64,000 nt of DNA from Macrothele yani (taxonomy: Eukaryota > Arthropoda > Arachnida > Araneae > Macrothelidae). Every line of letters starts with the position of its first letter. The stretch's first letter is position 1. The position numbers were made by a program, and so were the translations under genes. The DNA lies in NCBI GenBank assembly GCA_039090855.1, contig CM076996.1:49938469-50002468 (forward strand), given 5' to 3'. Positions 21,424 through 32,765 of this stretch are shown one piece after another. The notes beneath the pieces were generated by a model, which did no database searches, was not told the DNA's origin, and worked only from the letters and a program-made list of their open reading frames with translations.

Positions 21424-21643
21424 TTTTATTTTTTGATTGGAGGTTTAACGACCACCGTGAGCATCTCAATGGGCTATCAGCTGTCACCCGTCCCTAATTT
21501 AGGGTAGCTGGTTCCAGGGAAGGGAGAGAGCCAGTGCCGTAAGACAAACACAACATCCATGCCTCACCGGGATTTGAACCCGGACCCCTTTCGGACGAAT
21601 GATCAGAGGTCATCGCTTAGACCACTGCGCCACCGGGGCAGCA
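21424..21643 (-). mobile_element. SINE family A, inserted just 5' of a Tc1 ORF
   Basis: Inverted copy with 9-bp TSD GTGTAACTT at 21415-21423 and 21644-21652. The insertion lies only a few bases before the ATG (21659) of the Tc1 transposase remnant, so it is younger than that Tc1. Confidence 0.93.
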
Positions 21644-21658
21644 GTGTAACTTAGTAAG

Positions 21659-22440
21659 ATGACAAATAGAAAGCAAAGAGTTGACTGGTCACTTAGAAAG
21701 CGATGTAAAGTACTAACTTTGCGTGAAGAAGGCTACACTTATGAGGAAATCATAAGAAAAGAAGGTGGAAATCTAATCAAAGGAGATATTTTCAAACTGT
21801 GCAAGACGTATCATCAAACTCAGTCAATTCAAAACCAAACTGGTAAAGGCGGGGAAAGGTGCAGGACAGCATGTGGTGATAGAAGAATTAACGGACTGTG
21901 TTTAGTTGATAGAAGAAAATCATCTGATTCAATTAAAAATGAATTGTCTTAATATGGTTTGAAGATGAGTGCTAGGAATGTTAGACGCAGACTCAATGAC
22001 TAGTTTAAATTCTATTCGTAGAATTCTAGGGAGAAAGGCATTTCTATCTCCCAAACAAAGAAGGAAGAGATTAGAATGGGCTACAAACCATGTTAAGGAC
22101 CAACGGGAAAGAGTCATCTAGAGTGATGAAACAAGAATATCCATATTTAGTAGCGATGGAAATGCCTGCCTGAATGCATTACAGCTACCAGGAAGTATGT
22201 AGTTATTGTTATAATCTGATGTTGTATGACAGCAAAAGGTGTGGCCAGAAATTCTGTGATTAATGTACTTTAAATAGCGAAAAATTCATCATTGATATAC
22301 TTCTTACGTGATCTTTCCCGGGATAGTGAAGCTTCTAATTGGAACCCATTATTTACCTGCAATGAAGAAGAAGGGTTACTATAAAGGAAGAGTTACTCTA
22401 TCAACATGTGCAATTTGAACTACCTCTGTCAGTTAATAAA
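21659..22440 (+). pseudogene. Tc1-like transposase (family F), decayed
   Basis: Starts MTNRKQRVDWSLRKRCKVL at 21659; an HTH region follows with LREEGYTYEEI. Later blocks are GDRRINGLCLVDRRKSSDSI, then in another frame RILGRKAFLSPKQRRKRLEW and SDETRISIFSSDGN, where the D of SDET is the first catalytic Asp. ITATRKY and WCCMTAKGVARNSVI follow. The region with the second Asp and Glu is not recognisable past about 22350. A possible right end lies near 22450-22500. Non-functional. Confidence 0.75.
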
Positions 22441-22599
22441 AAAGTTGTACCCACTTTGGCATTACTTTCGATACAACTCTCGTACAACTGTGAGTGCTTG
22501 ATTTTATAGCACTTGGTATTTCTTATCACTGTGATAGAAAATAAAGATTTCACATTTTCCGCTAACTAAATACAAGAAATTAGAACAAAACGAGTCTTT

Positions 22600-23880
22600 A
22601 ACCGATATTAATGGGACATTTTTAAAAAATAAATTTTAAATGAAAAATACTTGTTTGATGCTTGAAGTTTCTTTTCATGGAACGGCCGAAAGGACCAAAT
22701 TTTCTGTTACATGATTTTCCACCAGCGACGTTACCCTTGAGTTTTGTGCAGTGGTGTAAAAAAATGTTCGAAAACACTGAAACACATTTCATGGCTAACT
22801 CTATATTAGTTTTTCCACATCTAATGCAGGCTGAAAAGGCGAACTGCAAATTCAGAAATTTTATCCCGAGCCAGTTTTTTCAGCAGTGCTTTTATGTTCC
22901 CCATATGGTGTAAGTGCTCGTTCTCTTCACTTAAAAACTGTTAAAATTGTTTATAACATTCAATGAAAGAAAGTATTACTAGTTCACACGGATATGTTAG
23001 TCCACCTCGGGCAAGTAGTTTAAAATATTTCTTCACTTCTCTATCGCCTAATTCTAGAACTATCTCTTTTTCTGATGTTAAGTTTTTCTGGCATAAGTGA
23101 CAGTTAAACTTTTCTTTTTGTTTGAATGCTGCATATCTGGACAAGTAAACGAATACAGGTAATAAATCGTCCTCGTCGCTATCAATTTTATCCAAATCAA
23201 TTCCTTTTATTCCAATATCAGGTAGGTCATCTTTAGTAGCTCGTTCCTCTTCGACACCAAATTCTTTTAAAAATATTTAATGGAAAAACATCCATATCTC
23301 GAAGAGTGGTGCTTTAGCAGCTGAACAGCCCTAAAATGTTTTTTTTCGATTTCACAAGTTGTTCCACCTATATGTTGTAATTCTCTCTATTCAGCTGCCG
23401 CTATTGCCCCAGCCTTCTTTCAGTTATATCAGTTTGGAATTATGCAGTAAGAATGGAGTTATCTTTCAGCTTTAACGTAAAATAAAATATGATTCCTTCA
23501 AGTAGCTAACTGTGTGAGTAAATGAGCAAAACATTTTCGCCGTGAAACAGCCCTTGCGACTTTTTGTATGCGTCATTCGCATAGATTTCCATGCCCTCAG
23601 CCATGATGCACATTCTGCCAAAAATAAAATTCTTTCATCATTAATATCGGAAAACGGCAGTGAATTGACATTACGACTCAACACGCCTTGTTGTGGATGT
23701 CTGATATCAGCAATTTTCCACTATTTTGTAATTAATTCTAAAAATTTGATTGTTGCTTCGCAGTCAGGATTGTTCTCCAGTTTCATAGCGTTGATATTGT
23801 TTTCGTCAAAAATTCTCAAACATAGGCTAACATTTTATTTTTCAATGCCAATGGGATAAAAAGACTTTTCATTCAGATTT
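22600..23880 (-). pseudogene. P-element/THAP9-like transposase remnant
   Basis: Reading leftward on the minus strand: ENNPDCEATIKFLELITK, QGVLSRNVNSLPFSDINDER, FLAECASWLRAWKSM and CFTAKMFCSFTHTVSYL (about 23830-23470). Then TDITERRLGQ.RQLN near 23395, and FVYLSRYAAFKQKEKFNCHL with LARGGLTYPCELV (23195-22941), followed by KALLKKLARDKISEFAVRLF. The order, with a TERRxGQxRQL block and a C-terminal cysteine pair before a GGLxYP motif, resembles P-element and THAP9-type transposases as I remember them. Many stops and shifts are present. No THAP zinc finger or TIRs found here. Confidence 0.6.
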
Positions 23881-23924
23881 GGAGCAAATTTTATTATTCA
23901 GTGCTTTTCGTTTTTATTATTCAG

Positions 23925-24335
23925 TGCAGAAGTTACAAAATGAAGCTATTTTAATCGATGTTCAAATTTTCATCCTTGTGAATGCATTAATTGTCCAGAA
24001 AAAGATGGCGTGACCTGTATTTTCATGACGTCAGCAGACAAACAAATGTTGGATTGCATAATTATGGTTATGTTTTAGAAAATATTAAGTATTCCAAGTT
24101 ATAAAATGAAGCTATTTTAATCGATGTTCAAATTTTCATCCTTGTGAACGCATTAATTGTCCAGAAAAAAGATGGCGCGACCTGTATTTTCATGACGTCA
24201 GCAGACAAAAAAATGTTGGATTGCATAATTATGGTTATGTTTTAGAAAATATTAAGTATTCCAAGTTATAAAATGAAAATATGTTAATCGATGTTCAAAT
24301 TTTCATTCTTGGGAACGCATTAATTGGGAAGAAAA
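23925..24335. repeat. 166-bp tandem repeat, about 2.4 units
   Basis: TTAATCGATGTTCAAATTTT occurs at 23951, 24117 and 24284 (spacing 166 and 167). The first two units are nearly identical; the third is partial and diverged. Satellite-like. Confidence 0.92.
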
Positions 24336-24570
24336 TGTGTACAGAAATTTTTCCATTTGAAGTACAGGAAGCGTAATTACTTGACGTTCACCTTAAAGGA
24401 GTAATTCTTGTATGTATGTAAATTTTACTTTGAAAACGGCTGTAAGGATTTTGATAAAAGTCGTTAACCTACCGTTTTCTGGTACTAGAAATCAATTTAG
24501 CTTGATCTCGACTTTAAGAAAATTTGTTTAGTGGTGAAAAATACTCCAAATACGTGGCGACAGTTACTAA

Positions 24571-24786
24571 ATAAATACATCGCCATTTCCGCGTTCCAGA
24601 AACACACAACATCCGAAAAATGGTTTTTCAGCCGCCGCTTTGGAACTGAGCCAACAGAACTCGCGTATATGTAACGCGCTCGGCTAGATATCGAGAGTTC
24701 TGTTGGTTCATTTCCACAGCGGGTGCTGAAAAACAATTTTTCGGATGTGGTGTGTTTATGGAACTTGGAAAGAGCGATGTATTTAA
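24571..24786. mobile_element. Foldback/MITE-like inverted repeat
   Basis: Arms of about 92 bp (24571-24662 and 24695-24786) around a ~32-bp centre. Outer arm ATAAATACATCGCCATTTCC pairs with the right-hand end, and CAACATCCGAAAAATGG with the inner part. There is no coding. It could be a non-autonomous DNA transposon; the TSD is unclear. Confidence 0.75.
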
Positions 24787-24911
24787 TATATTATTATTAT
24801 TTGATTAGTGGGTTAAATAACGACCCCGAATTACCAAGTCTGTAGTGTGGTGTCATGGCGTCGCCCCATTAGAGGTTGGCGCGCGGTCATGCCATCTATC
24901 TCATTACGTCA

Positions 24912-24990
24912 CGCGTCGTTTGTGGATCCTATTAAAGTTTTATGATGTCATGCGTTGTTTGTGGATCCTATTAAAGTTTTATGACGTCAC
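24912..24990. repeat. 39-bp direct repeat, two units
   Basis: GTGGATCCTATTAAAGTTTT occurs at 24922 and 24961, each followed by ATGAYGTCA. A similar TTACGTCAC phrase recurs at 25029. Confidence 0.85.
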
Positions 24991-25054
24991 ACCTTGGTAG
25001 CAGATGGTCGCGATTCCCATCTGCCTCATTACGTCACGGGTTGTGTGCGTATGT

Positions 25055-25740
25055 TCGTCCGCACGATAACTTGAGTAAAAATCGTTCGATTTCGATGAAA
25101 TTTTAGTATGTGGTAGGGGAACGCCTGGGAAGGAACCCTATCGAAAGTGAACGAAATGGGGTCAAAGGTCAGGACATAAGAGCGGGATCCATTCCACTGC
25201 TCATTATGCATCATAACTAACGTAAAAAAGGTTCGCGATTTCGATTAAATTTTAGTATGTGGTAGGAGACCACCTGAGGACAAACCCTATTGAAAATTGG
25301 CGAAATGGGTGTCGAAGGTCAGGACATAGGAGCGGAATCACTTCCATCGCCATTATGAGTCATAACTTACGTAAAAATGTTTCGATTTGGATGAAATATT
25401 GGTATGTTGTAGGGACCTGTCTGGGGACGAATCCTATTGAAATTGGGCGAAATGGGGTGAAAGGTTAGGACACAGGAGCGGGATCTATTCCATAGCGCTT
25501 ATGCATCATAACGTACGTAAAATTGCTTTGATTGCGACAAAACTTTATCACGTTATTTCGGAGATATACTGAACCAGTTCTGTTGAATATTATTCAAATG
25601 GATCAAAGGTCAGGGCACAGGGGTGAGATTTATTCCACAGCCATTTTCCTCATAACTTGAGTAATAGCTTGAGTAATGATTTCTAGTATATTGGAAAGCG
25701 TATCATAATCAATGCATTGCATGATTTTACTAACTTGTTT
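25055..25740. repeat. ~150-bp tandem repeat block, left
   Basis: Four diverged units starting near 25062, 25210, 25361 and 25508. Each has ATAACTTACGTAAAAAT, a TTTCGATTNNGATGAAATTT stretch, TATTGAAATTGGCGAAATGG and AAAGGTCAGGACA. The block ends with GGAAAGCGTATCATAATCAA (about 25693). The same sequence closes the right-hand block near 32072. Confidence 0.8.
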
Positions 25741-26162
25741 AATAATTTTCCTGTTTCTTTCAAAGCGTCTAACGTCCGTATCAGACCTTTATCCAGAATT
25801 GCATCATTCCCTTGCTTTTTTCTGTCGGGTAAGCTTTCGAATCTTTTAGATGGCGTTTTCCTTTTATGGGTGTTTCCGTTAAAAAGATATTTTGGCAGAT
25901 TAGAAAAATACCTGGTACTGCATCTTTGCTGAGTGCAAAATGACAGTACAGGATAACAATAATTGAGCCATTGTCTCTAGTGACACTGTCTTCTCTTATA
26001 ACATCTTCATGCTTCAAATGTGTGATGCAGCGGGCTCTATGTTCCAGACATTCCTCCTGGCAGGTCCTATATTTTTGGTTCGTTTATCCTTCAGGATGAA
26101 TATTATTTTAACCAGTTTCAGGAATCCATTAATATGAAGTTCAATTATTTATTCAGGTGTTA

Positions 26163-26405
26163 TAGGGTGGAAAGAAACGACCGCATAAACACCCCAGGGA
26201 GTGATTCCTTGGGTCAATTCAAACATAAAATGTCCGATGACATTTTTGGATGTAGTGCTTAGTTTTCCAGATATAAGCCCCAAAGGTGCGTGACGTCACG
26301 TCCGGAATCGCCTGTTTATAAGGCTTCAAGCACAACCCGAGTGTCATGCAGGGAACAGTGTAGCGGATGCCTGATGCTGCAATCGCAGTGCAACAATAGT
26401 CATCC
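26163..26405 (+). repeat. Left terminal inverted repeat of the DD41D element
   Basis: Diverged partner of 28825-29065. Clearest shared blocks are ATAAACACCCCAGGGAGTGA, GTGACGTCACGTCCGGAATC and CAACCCGAGTG. ACGTCA is repeated around a palindromic TGACGTCA core. Confidence 0.8.
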
Positions 26406-27378
26406 AGCCTGTTTCCGGAGTCATGTTACGTCCACAACCGTAGAGACGAACGGAATTGGTCGCCCGACGCCAGTTACAAATGGACGAATGTGTTCGCTCG
26501 CAGTGGAACGTTGTTGCACATGCAAGTCTGTCAAACGGCTTCAAGTGACTTTCCCGCAAATCCAGTCTTCGACAGCTAATTCATCGCACGGTACGTTCCG
26601 CTAAAGACAACTTGATCGAATGACAAGTTCTGCGACGAGCACTTTTTCAACTGATAAATGCGTCGAACAACAGTGCATGGAACGACTCATTCGTCAAAAA
26701 TAATAAAGAAAGGGCTTGGATGAAATATTTTGTTCATTATTATGTGTATTTTCACATACATGAATGAGTATGCGAAGTTATTGGAATAGTGACAAAATCG
26801 ACGTCGAGATTGCGACGGACAGACACGTTTGGAGGTCTCCCGAACCCGATGGACACGGGTAATTGGTATCCGGCGAATTCGTACCTGTGAACCGGGTATC
26901 GGCACATTCGTCGTACCCGGGGAGATTGGTACTGGTCAAACGCAACGCAGGTATAGCTGCGCCATCATTATGGGCTATAGGCCGCAGGCCTTTGCTGCGG
27001 ATTGCGTGTTACTATGCACCTTGCAGTATTATTGTCTAATAGGTATGTGCACATGCAACCATGGAACGTGTCACATGCAATATGCCAAAAAGGCTAGTAT
27101 AGGAGACAGAAGAGACGGTAACGAGGCATATCCGACGAACACAACAGTACATGAAATGTATGTTACCACACATTACACTAGAATTAATAGCAAGACATGC
27201 ATAACGGCCGCCACTAAGCAGTGCGGTGAGATGCCATAGTACAGTAGGTTCCGTTCATACAACATAAACGTATGTAGACGGTGCGTCAATGGCAGACGAA
27301 AAAGTTGAATGTCACGAAATAATTACATATACCTGCTCAGGACACATTCCGTTCGCAGAGCAGACTGCCGTGGCTCTG

Positions 27379-28424
27379 CTATAGTAGGTGTTCGAAATGT
27401 CCACCTTCCTTTTGGCAGCAAGCGCGGGCGCGTTGAATCACACTCCCCTGTACACGTCTGACCATCTTCCCGTCGACAGAGACAATCGCCGCATGCATGT
27501 GCGCCACCAAAGCTTCCAAACTGTTGGGTGTAGTCTGATACACCAGTTCCTTGATGTAGCCCCATAGAAAGCAGTCAATGGGATTGAGGTCTGGGTAACG
27601 CGGAGGCCATGTTGCAGGCCCACCATGTCCAATCCATCGTCCAGGGAACATATTGTCCAGGCGCTGTCTGACCTCTGCCCCAAAATGTGCAAGCGCTTTA
27701 TCGTGCTGAAACCAGAGCTCTCGACGCACGCGTAAGGGGACATCTACCAGGAGATCTGGTAACACTGATCGCAGGAAAACCTCATACCGAGATGCGTTGA
27801 GCACATCCGGCAGTAGGTACGGACTAACCAGGCCAGACCATACGTTAGTGCCCCATGGATAGTGATGACCTCGTCGTCTTGTGCTGTGCGGATTTACCGG
27901 TGACCATACGTGGCTAGCGTGGTGATTGAATACCAACTCCCGAGAGTAATCGCTCCAGAGGGCATGTTCCAAGAACCCGGATCCGCTTCGTAGCACTGCA
28001 GCATCCATGTACAGAATTGTACGCGGCGAGGGTAACCCGCAGGTTACAGACTTTGGTTCCGTGCGTAATGGTATGGGTAGTGGCCCCCGTCATGGAGAAT
28101 ATCGAGCACGGTGGTGTGTGTGACTCTTGCTCGTCTTGAAATCCCTCGAGTGCTAATCGTGGGGTCCGCGTGAACCGTGGCCATAACTGCGTCTTCTGTA
28201 GCAACCATTCCTCTTGACCGTACGCGTCCACTGTCACGGGATACAGTAGGTGCTACGTTGCCTGTTACCCTCATTCGCTGGTCCAGCCGACGAATGACAT
28301 CAGTGTCGAAATGGCGTCTTGCAGGGTATCGTTCCGAGTATGTGTGCGCGGCGGCAAGCGCATTACCTCTACATTCTCCCAGAATCATGTACATTTCACA
28401 ATATTCATCTAGCGTGTATGCCAT
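27379..28424 (-). pseudogene. DD41D mariner-type transposase, one stop and one frameshift
   Basis: Starts MAYTLDEYCEMYMILGECRG at 28424: an N-terminal HTH region with ARRHFDTDVIRRLDQRM and HTTVLDILHDGGHYPYHYAR. A TAA interrupts NQSL-PAGYPRRVQFC (about 28052) and a frameshift follows near 28000. From 28008 it is open to the stop at 27379. LWSDYSRELVFNHHASHVW holds the first Asp, LWFQHDKALAHFG the second, RYPDLNPIDCFLWG the third, with 41 residues between the last two. It ends ACCQKEGGHFEHLL. Length is full for the family, with all three catalytic Asp kept. In the DD41D class as I know it; the nearest relatives are common in arthropod genomes. Confidence 0.85.
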
Positions 28425-28824
28425 TCAGTTTGGTTAATGTTGCAAATGTTCCACAGAGTAACGATTGCTTGCAGCGCAACGTGCAAATAACCAAAATTGT
28501 ACTCACATTCCAAGCTTCTACACGACGCACTCAGCAACAATGCACGTCTCTTACCAAGGTCGTTTGTCTAACGTTGCTAGTACGGGGAGCTTCAGTACCC
28601 CGCAGTCCCCGCTTTGCCTTGTTTGCATGCTATATCAGTTAACAAACACGCATTTGTTTGAATGATATCAAGCCCAGTACAGGTAGTTGCATTCGCGACA
28701 AATGTACGCTAATGTGCGGGGGACCGTAATATTCCATTTCAACGGAAAGAAACTGTTGCATGACATACGGCCTCGGAGAGCACTGGAATATGTAAATCAG
28801 TCGTGATGACTGCCGAGGTATAGA

Positions 28825-29065
28825 GCTCGCAGAATCAGGCATCTCCAACGAGCTTTCCTGCATGCCACTCGGGTTGTCCTTGAAGCCTCAAAAACAGGCG
28901 ATTCCGGACGTGACGTCACGCAACTTTGGGAAAACTAAGCTCTAAATCCAAAAATATCTGTAAAACTAAGCACTAAATCCAAAAATTTCATAGGACATTT
29001 TATCCTGGAATTGACCCGAGGAATCACCCCCTGGGGTATTTATGCAGTCGTATCTTTTCACCCTG
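28825..29065 (-). repeat. Right terminal inverted repeat of the DD41D element
   Basis: Inverted partner of 26163-26405. It contains an extra internal duplication of the phrase CTAAGCNCTAAATCCAAAAA (about 28937 and 28966), which the left TIR has once. Confidence 0.8.
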
Positions 29066-29067
29066 TA

Positions 29068-29507
29068 TATACATTATTGACATACTTTATGGGTCATATT
29101 TCATACAACGAAAACAGCATTTCCCTGTATCTCCGCGACATCTCTTGCTCTCTCTGCAGCCTCGAATGTCCTTCGCGTCTTCCCTATCCTCGCGAACCCA
29201 TCAACAATTTGTGGATCGCATTCCAGACACCTCGTAAAGAACGTCACTTTGGTTCCGCCTCCAACTATGTAAGAAGGTCTATAGAAATAACCCGTTGTAT
29301 TTAACAACAACTCTCTTAACAGTCCGAACAAACATGGTGTCGTTTAGGAAAAGTTTCACAAAATGGCCAGCAGTGTTTTATAAGAATAAATTGTCCGTTC
29401 TTATACGATATATCTTACACTGCCATTACTTGAACATTATACACAGACACACACACTCAAAATCATGTTCATCACTGCAAGGGAATTTGAATAATACATC
29501 AGTTTAA
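29068..29507. other. Unassigned sequence between two DNA transposons
   Basis: Contains a 97-aa plus ORF and a 76-aa minus ORF over 29011-29331. I recognise neither. A short CA-rich run (ACACAGACACACACAC) is near 29443. Confidence 0.45.
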
Positions 29508-29509
29508 TA

Positions 29510-31230
29510 CTGTATATACTCGTGTATAGGTCGACTTTTTTTAATGAAATATTTAGGTCGAAATTAGGGGGCCGAACAACACACGGAAAATATTTCTGAT
29601 AGGTTGAAAACCAAAATTTTGATGCCTTATGGAAATGCGCATACTTAGCCCTTTGCGCCATCGGTTCATTTGCAATTGTATATTTAGTCATTTTCCGGGT
29701 GTTACTGGTACAGAAGAAAGTTATTGCTAAGAACTTTCTTGATTTTATATCTACGAGTTTTTTTATTCACTAATAGAAAAACTCATTTCTCAAGGATGTC
29801 TCAAAGTCCGTTTTAGATCTGTCGATATGCCTTGACTGCCCTGCTGGTAAATCACCCAAAGGAAAGAGGTGAACGCGTAAGCCAGTAGTTTAAGTTGCAC
29901 CGTGCCGTGACCTACGACCGTGCTCAATTCTTGACGGGGGGATGAAGAGGGAAAAGAACAGACTATTGAAAAAGGAGACCACCGCCACGGCTTAGCAAAG
30001 GCGGAAAAGAGAGGCGTGACATTCTACAGAACAGCGGTAACTTGATCAATGCATCCCGAAAACGAAAGTGTTTAAACTTGGCGAATCGCTCAGAATAACA
30101 TTGCCACTGATAGTAAAACAGTGCATTAAGTTTAACCACCTACTTATGTTTGTTATTAAACTGAGTGTGCCCCGGCTCTAAAAATCAAACAAACAGTAAC
30201 CTTTTCTGAAGACTAAGAGTGAGCAAAAAGGACTGCATCTTTACTGAATGGGGCAATGTTTGGTTTTGTCACTAAAGCCGATTGTTTGTCACAAACATGG
30301 TGGAGAGGGGAGATGAAATTCGGGAGTAAATAAACGACCATACTGTCAATCACACACGCGTCCAGCTCAGCAGTTGACCGACAGCTGCTACGCTGCACAA
30401 GGTAGTGAAAGAAAATTTTATAAAACAAATTTTCTTCAATTTTTCAAATAGCTGCGTGCAAATTTTACAGTGTCCACAATACATCAAAATAAAGATACAT
30501 TTTAAATTTTGAAGAGGTCCATTGAAAACTTCAAAAGTTACTCATTTATTTTTTACGGCATGCATATTCTTTATGGGATAAAAAAAACTATCAGGTTGAC
30601 ATCAAAACCTATTTACGCTTTCCAAATATGTTTCATTAAGTGTTGTTGTTTTTTCTCTCTTTGTAAATAACGATGTGCCTTACGACGTTTGGTAAAAGCA
30701 TCACCATTCGTTTGATGCGGGAGCAAACGCATTACTTTCCATGAATGAAGTGACTGCAGAAAACTCGCTAGCAAAAAAGTGGGAGAAGGTGGGGGGGGGG
30801 GGGAGAATGTGCAAAAGTGGGTTCATATATTGTTAAAGTGTGTAACCTTCCCCTGAAAATTCTCTAACCAGGGTGGTGAGCCCTATCATCTTCCCAGAAT
30901 TGTGGCTCAATTCCACCCACATTTTGCGAGAAACTGCCGCAAGCAGCATTGCGAGAGCCAGCAACAACAATAAATAGTAGGTTCACATTTCTGCATGCGG
31001 GCGCATCCTCGAAAAATAGTTTTTTTTTTTTATTTATACACAAGATAGATGAATTTTTTTTAAATTTATATACAAGATAGAGGTATACAAAAACTGCAGG
31101 TATTCACTTAAAAATCGGGGGTCGACCTATACACGGGATATACAAAAACTGCAAATATTCAGATAAAAATCGGGGGGAGGGGGGAGGGTCGATCTATACA
31201 CGAGATCGACTTATACACGAGTATATACGG
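29510..31230. mobile_element. 1.7-kb TIR element with TA TSD, non-coding
   Basis: Left end CTGTATATACTCGTGTATAG and right end (inverted) CCGTATATACTCGTGTATAA match over about 26 bp. TA flanks both (29508-29509, 31231-31232). Near the right end a GTCGACCTATACACGGGATA phrase is repeated with diverged neighbours. TA target and pogo/Fot-like ends suggest a non-autonomous Tc1/mariner-superfamily element. No transposase found. A long G run is at about 30790-30803. Confidence 0.75.
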
Positions 31231-31231
31231 T

Positions 31232-32115
31232 AAAAATGTTTCTATTGCGACAAATATTTAGTATGTTGTTCCGGAAGTATACTGAACGAATCAATAGTCA
31301 GGATAGAGAGAAGGGTTCGTCTGCGCGCAGGAAAACTCACGTAGAAACTGCTTGATTTCGATACAGTTCACTATGCTTTTCTGGAGAACCACGGAGCAAA
31401 GTGCAAAGAAACCGTCAAAATCGAATCATCAGTCAACACAATATATTTTAAAGTTTAGGAACGGAGTATATACTTCCGTCCTCCTGCATTGTCACTTACC
31501 TAAAATAATTCGATTTTGACGCTCACAATTTGTGGTGTTTGGGTATATTCGGCGGTAACAATTCTTACTTAAAATTGCTGAAAATTGTCTTAGGCTACCC
31601 ATAAAATACGAGAAGCATTACATTTTCTTAAAGCATTAAGACCAGCAGATGTTTCAACCACGACTGAGCGCAGATGTTTTACGCAACAGATGTTAATGAA
31701 TTTTTCTACTGCCCTGCTGCGTGATAACTTGCGGAAAAATACTTCGATTGCGCCGAAATACAATAATACGTTGTTCCGTACCGTCTTTGGAAGCAGTTCC
31801 GACAAAAATGTTTTTTGTCAGCAATTGCGGACAGTGCGCATACGTGAGATTCGTTGGCCATTATTTTCGCACGATAACTTCCATGAAAATGGCCGAATTT
31901 AGATGCGATTTTTAATTATAAACTGCTTATGTGTGGTAGCTCTTGATAATAGAAATAGGTAACACGGGCACAAAGAAATTTAATTTTGATATATGTGAAC
32001 CTCAAACGTTATAAAATAGTTTAGTCACCTCAAAACCAAGGCATTTTCCTATGATTTATGGTATGTTGGAAAGCGTATCATAATCAATGCATTGTATGAT
32101 TTAACTAACTTCTTT
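31232..32115. repeat. ~150-bp tandem repeat block, right (diverged)
   Basis: Units resembling 25055-25740, for example TTCTATTGCGACAAATATTT (31241), GATTTCGATACAGTT (about 31350) and ATAACTTGCGGAAAAATACT (about 31722). It ends with GGAAAGCGTATCATAATCAA near 32072, as in the left block. Confidence 0.65.
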
Positions 32116-32540
32116 TGCTAGTTCTTTGTAGGATTTCTAAAATTTGATTTCTCTTTACGAATAATTCGCACTTGCAGTTAAACAGGAGGGTTTGTTCCCG
32201 ATTGCTTTCCAAGAAGAAATGAAAATTCCATGTTCTCAGATAACACGGTTATTTACTCATGCTGTGGATTTTACATGTTCTGATATGCATGTCTTGTATT
32301 TATGAAAATATAATTAATTTTTCTTTTTTACCATGAATAGCGCAGGTTTTTGAAGAAACACAACGTTTGCAATTAGCACGAGATAACATTATAGGTACAA
32401 TTCTGGCAGTTTCAATCATGCATTCGTTGTTTTAAGTTTTTAAAATCAGTAGTGCCGTTTCAAAAGGATTTGAAGAAAAGCAAACATTTTGTTGGCTAAT
32501 CTTTCACCTTAAATTTCAAAATACTTCTTTCAAGTTTTTC

Positions 32541-32760
32541 TGCCGCCCCGGTGGCGCAGTGGTCTGAGCGATGGCCTCTGATCATTCGTCCGAACGGGGT
32601 CCGGGTTCGAATCCCGGTGAGGCATGGATGTTGTGTTTGTCTTACGGCACTGGCTCTCTCCCTTCCCTGGAACCAGTGACCCTAAATTAGGGACGGGCGA
32701 CTGCTTATAGCCCATTGAGTTGCTCACGGTGGTCGTTAAACCTCCAACGAAAAAAAAAAA
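32541..32760 (+). mobile_element. SINE family A
   Basis: Well-preserved copy. A box GTGGCGCAGTGGTCTGAGCG, B box GGGTTCGAATCCC, body ending CGTTAAACCTCCAACG, then poly(A). AAGTTTT flanks both ends (32532-32538 and about 32762), a probable short TSD. Confidence 0.9.
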
Positions 32761-32765
32761 AAAGT

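Larger units (their letters stand above)
26163..29065 (-). mobile_element. mariner-superfamily element with ~240-bp TIRs (DD41D type)
   Basis: TA at 26161-26162 and 29066-29067 flank ends reading TAGGGTGGAAAGAAACGACC (left) and, inverted, CAGGGTGAAAAGATACGACT (right). Homology between the ends continues inward for about 240 bp, through ACGTCACGTCCGGAATCGCC and GATGCCTGAT. The gene (27379-28424) reads leftward. Such long TIRs are unusual for mariners. Confidence 0.85.

Noticed and set aside
32541..32615. Possible tRNA gene (good A and B boxes)
   Set aside because: The same head with the same 150-bp body and A-rich tail occurs at many sites with TSDs; it is SINE family A.
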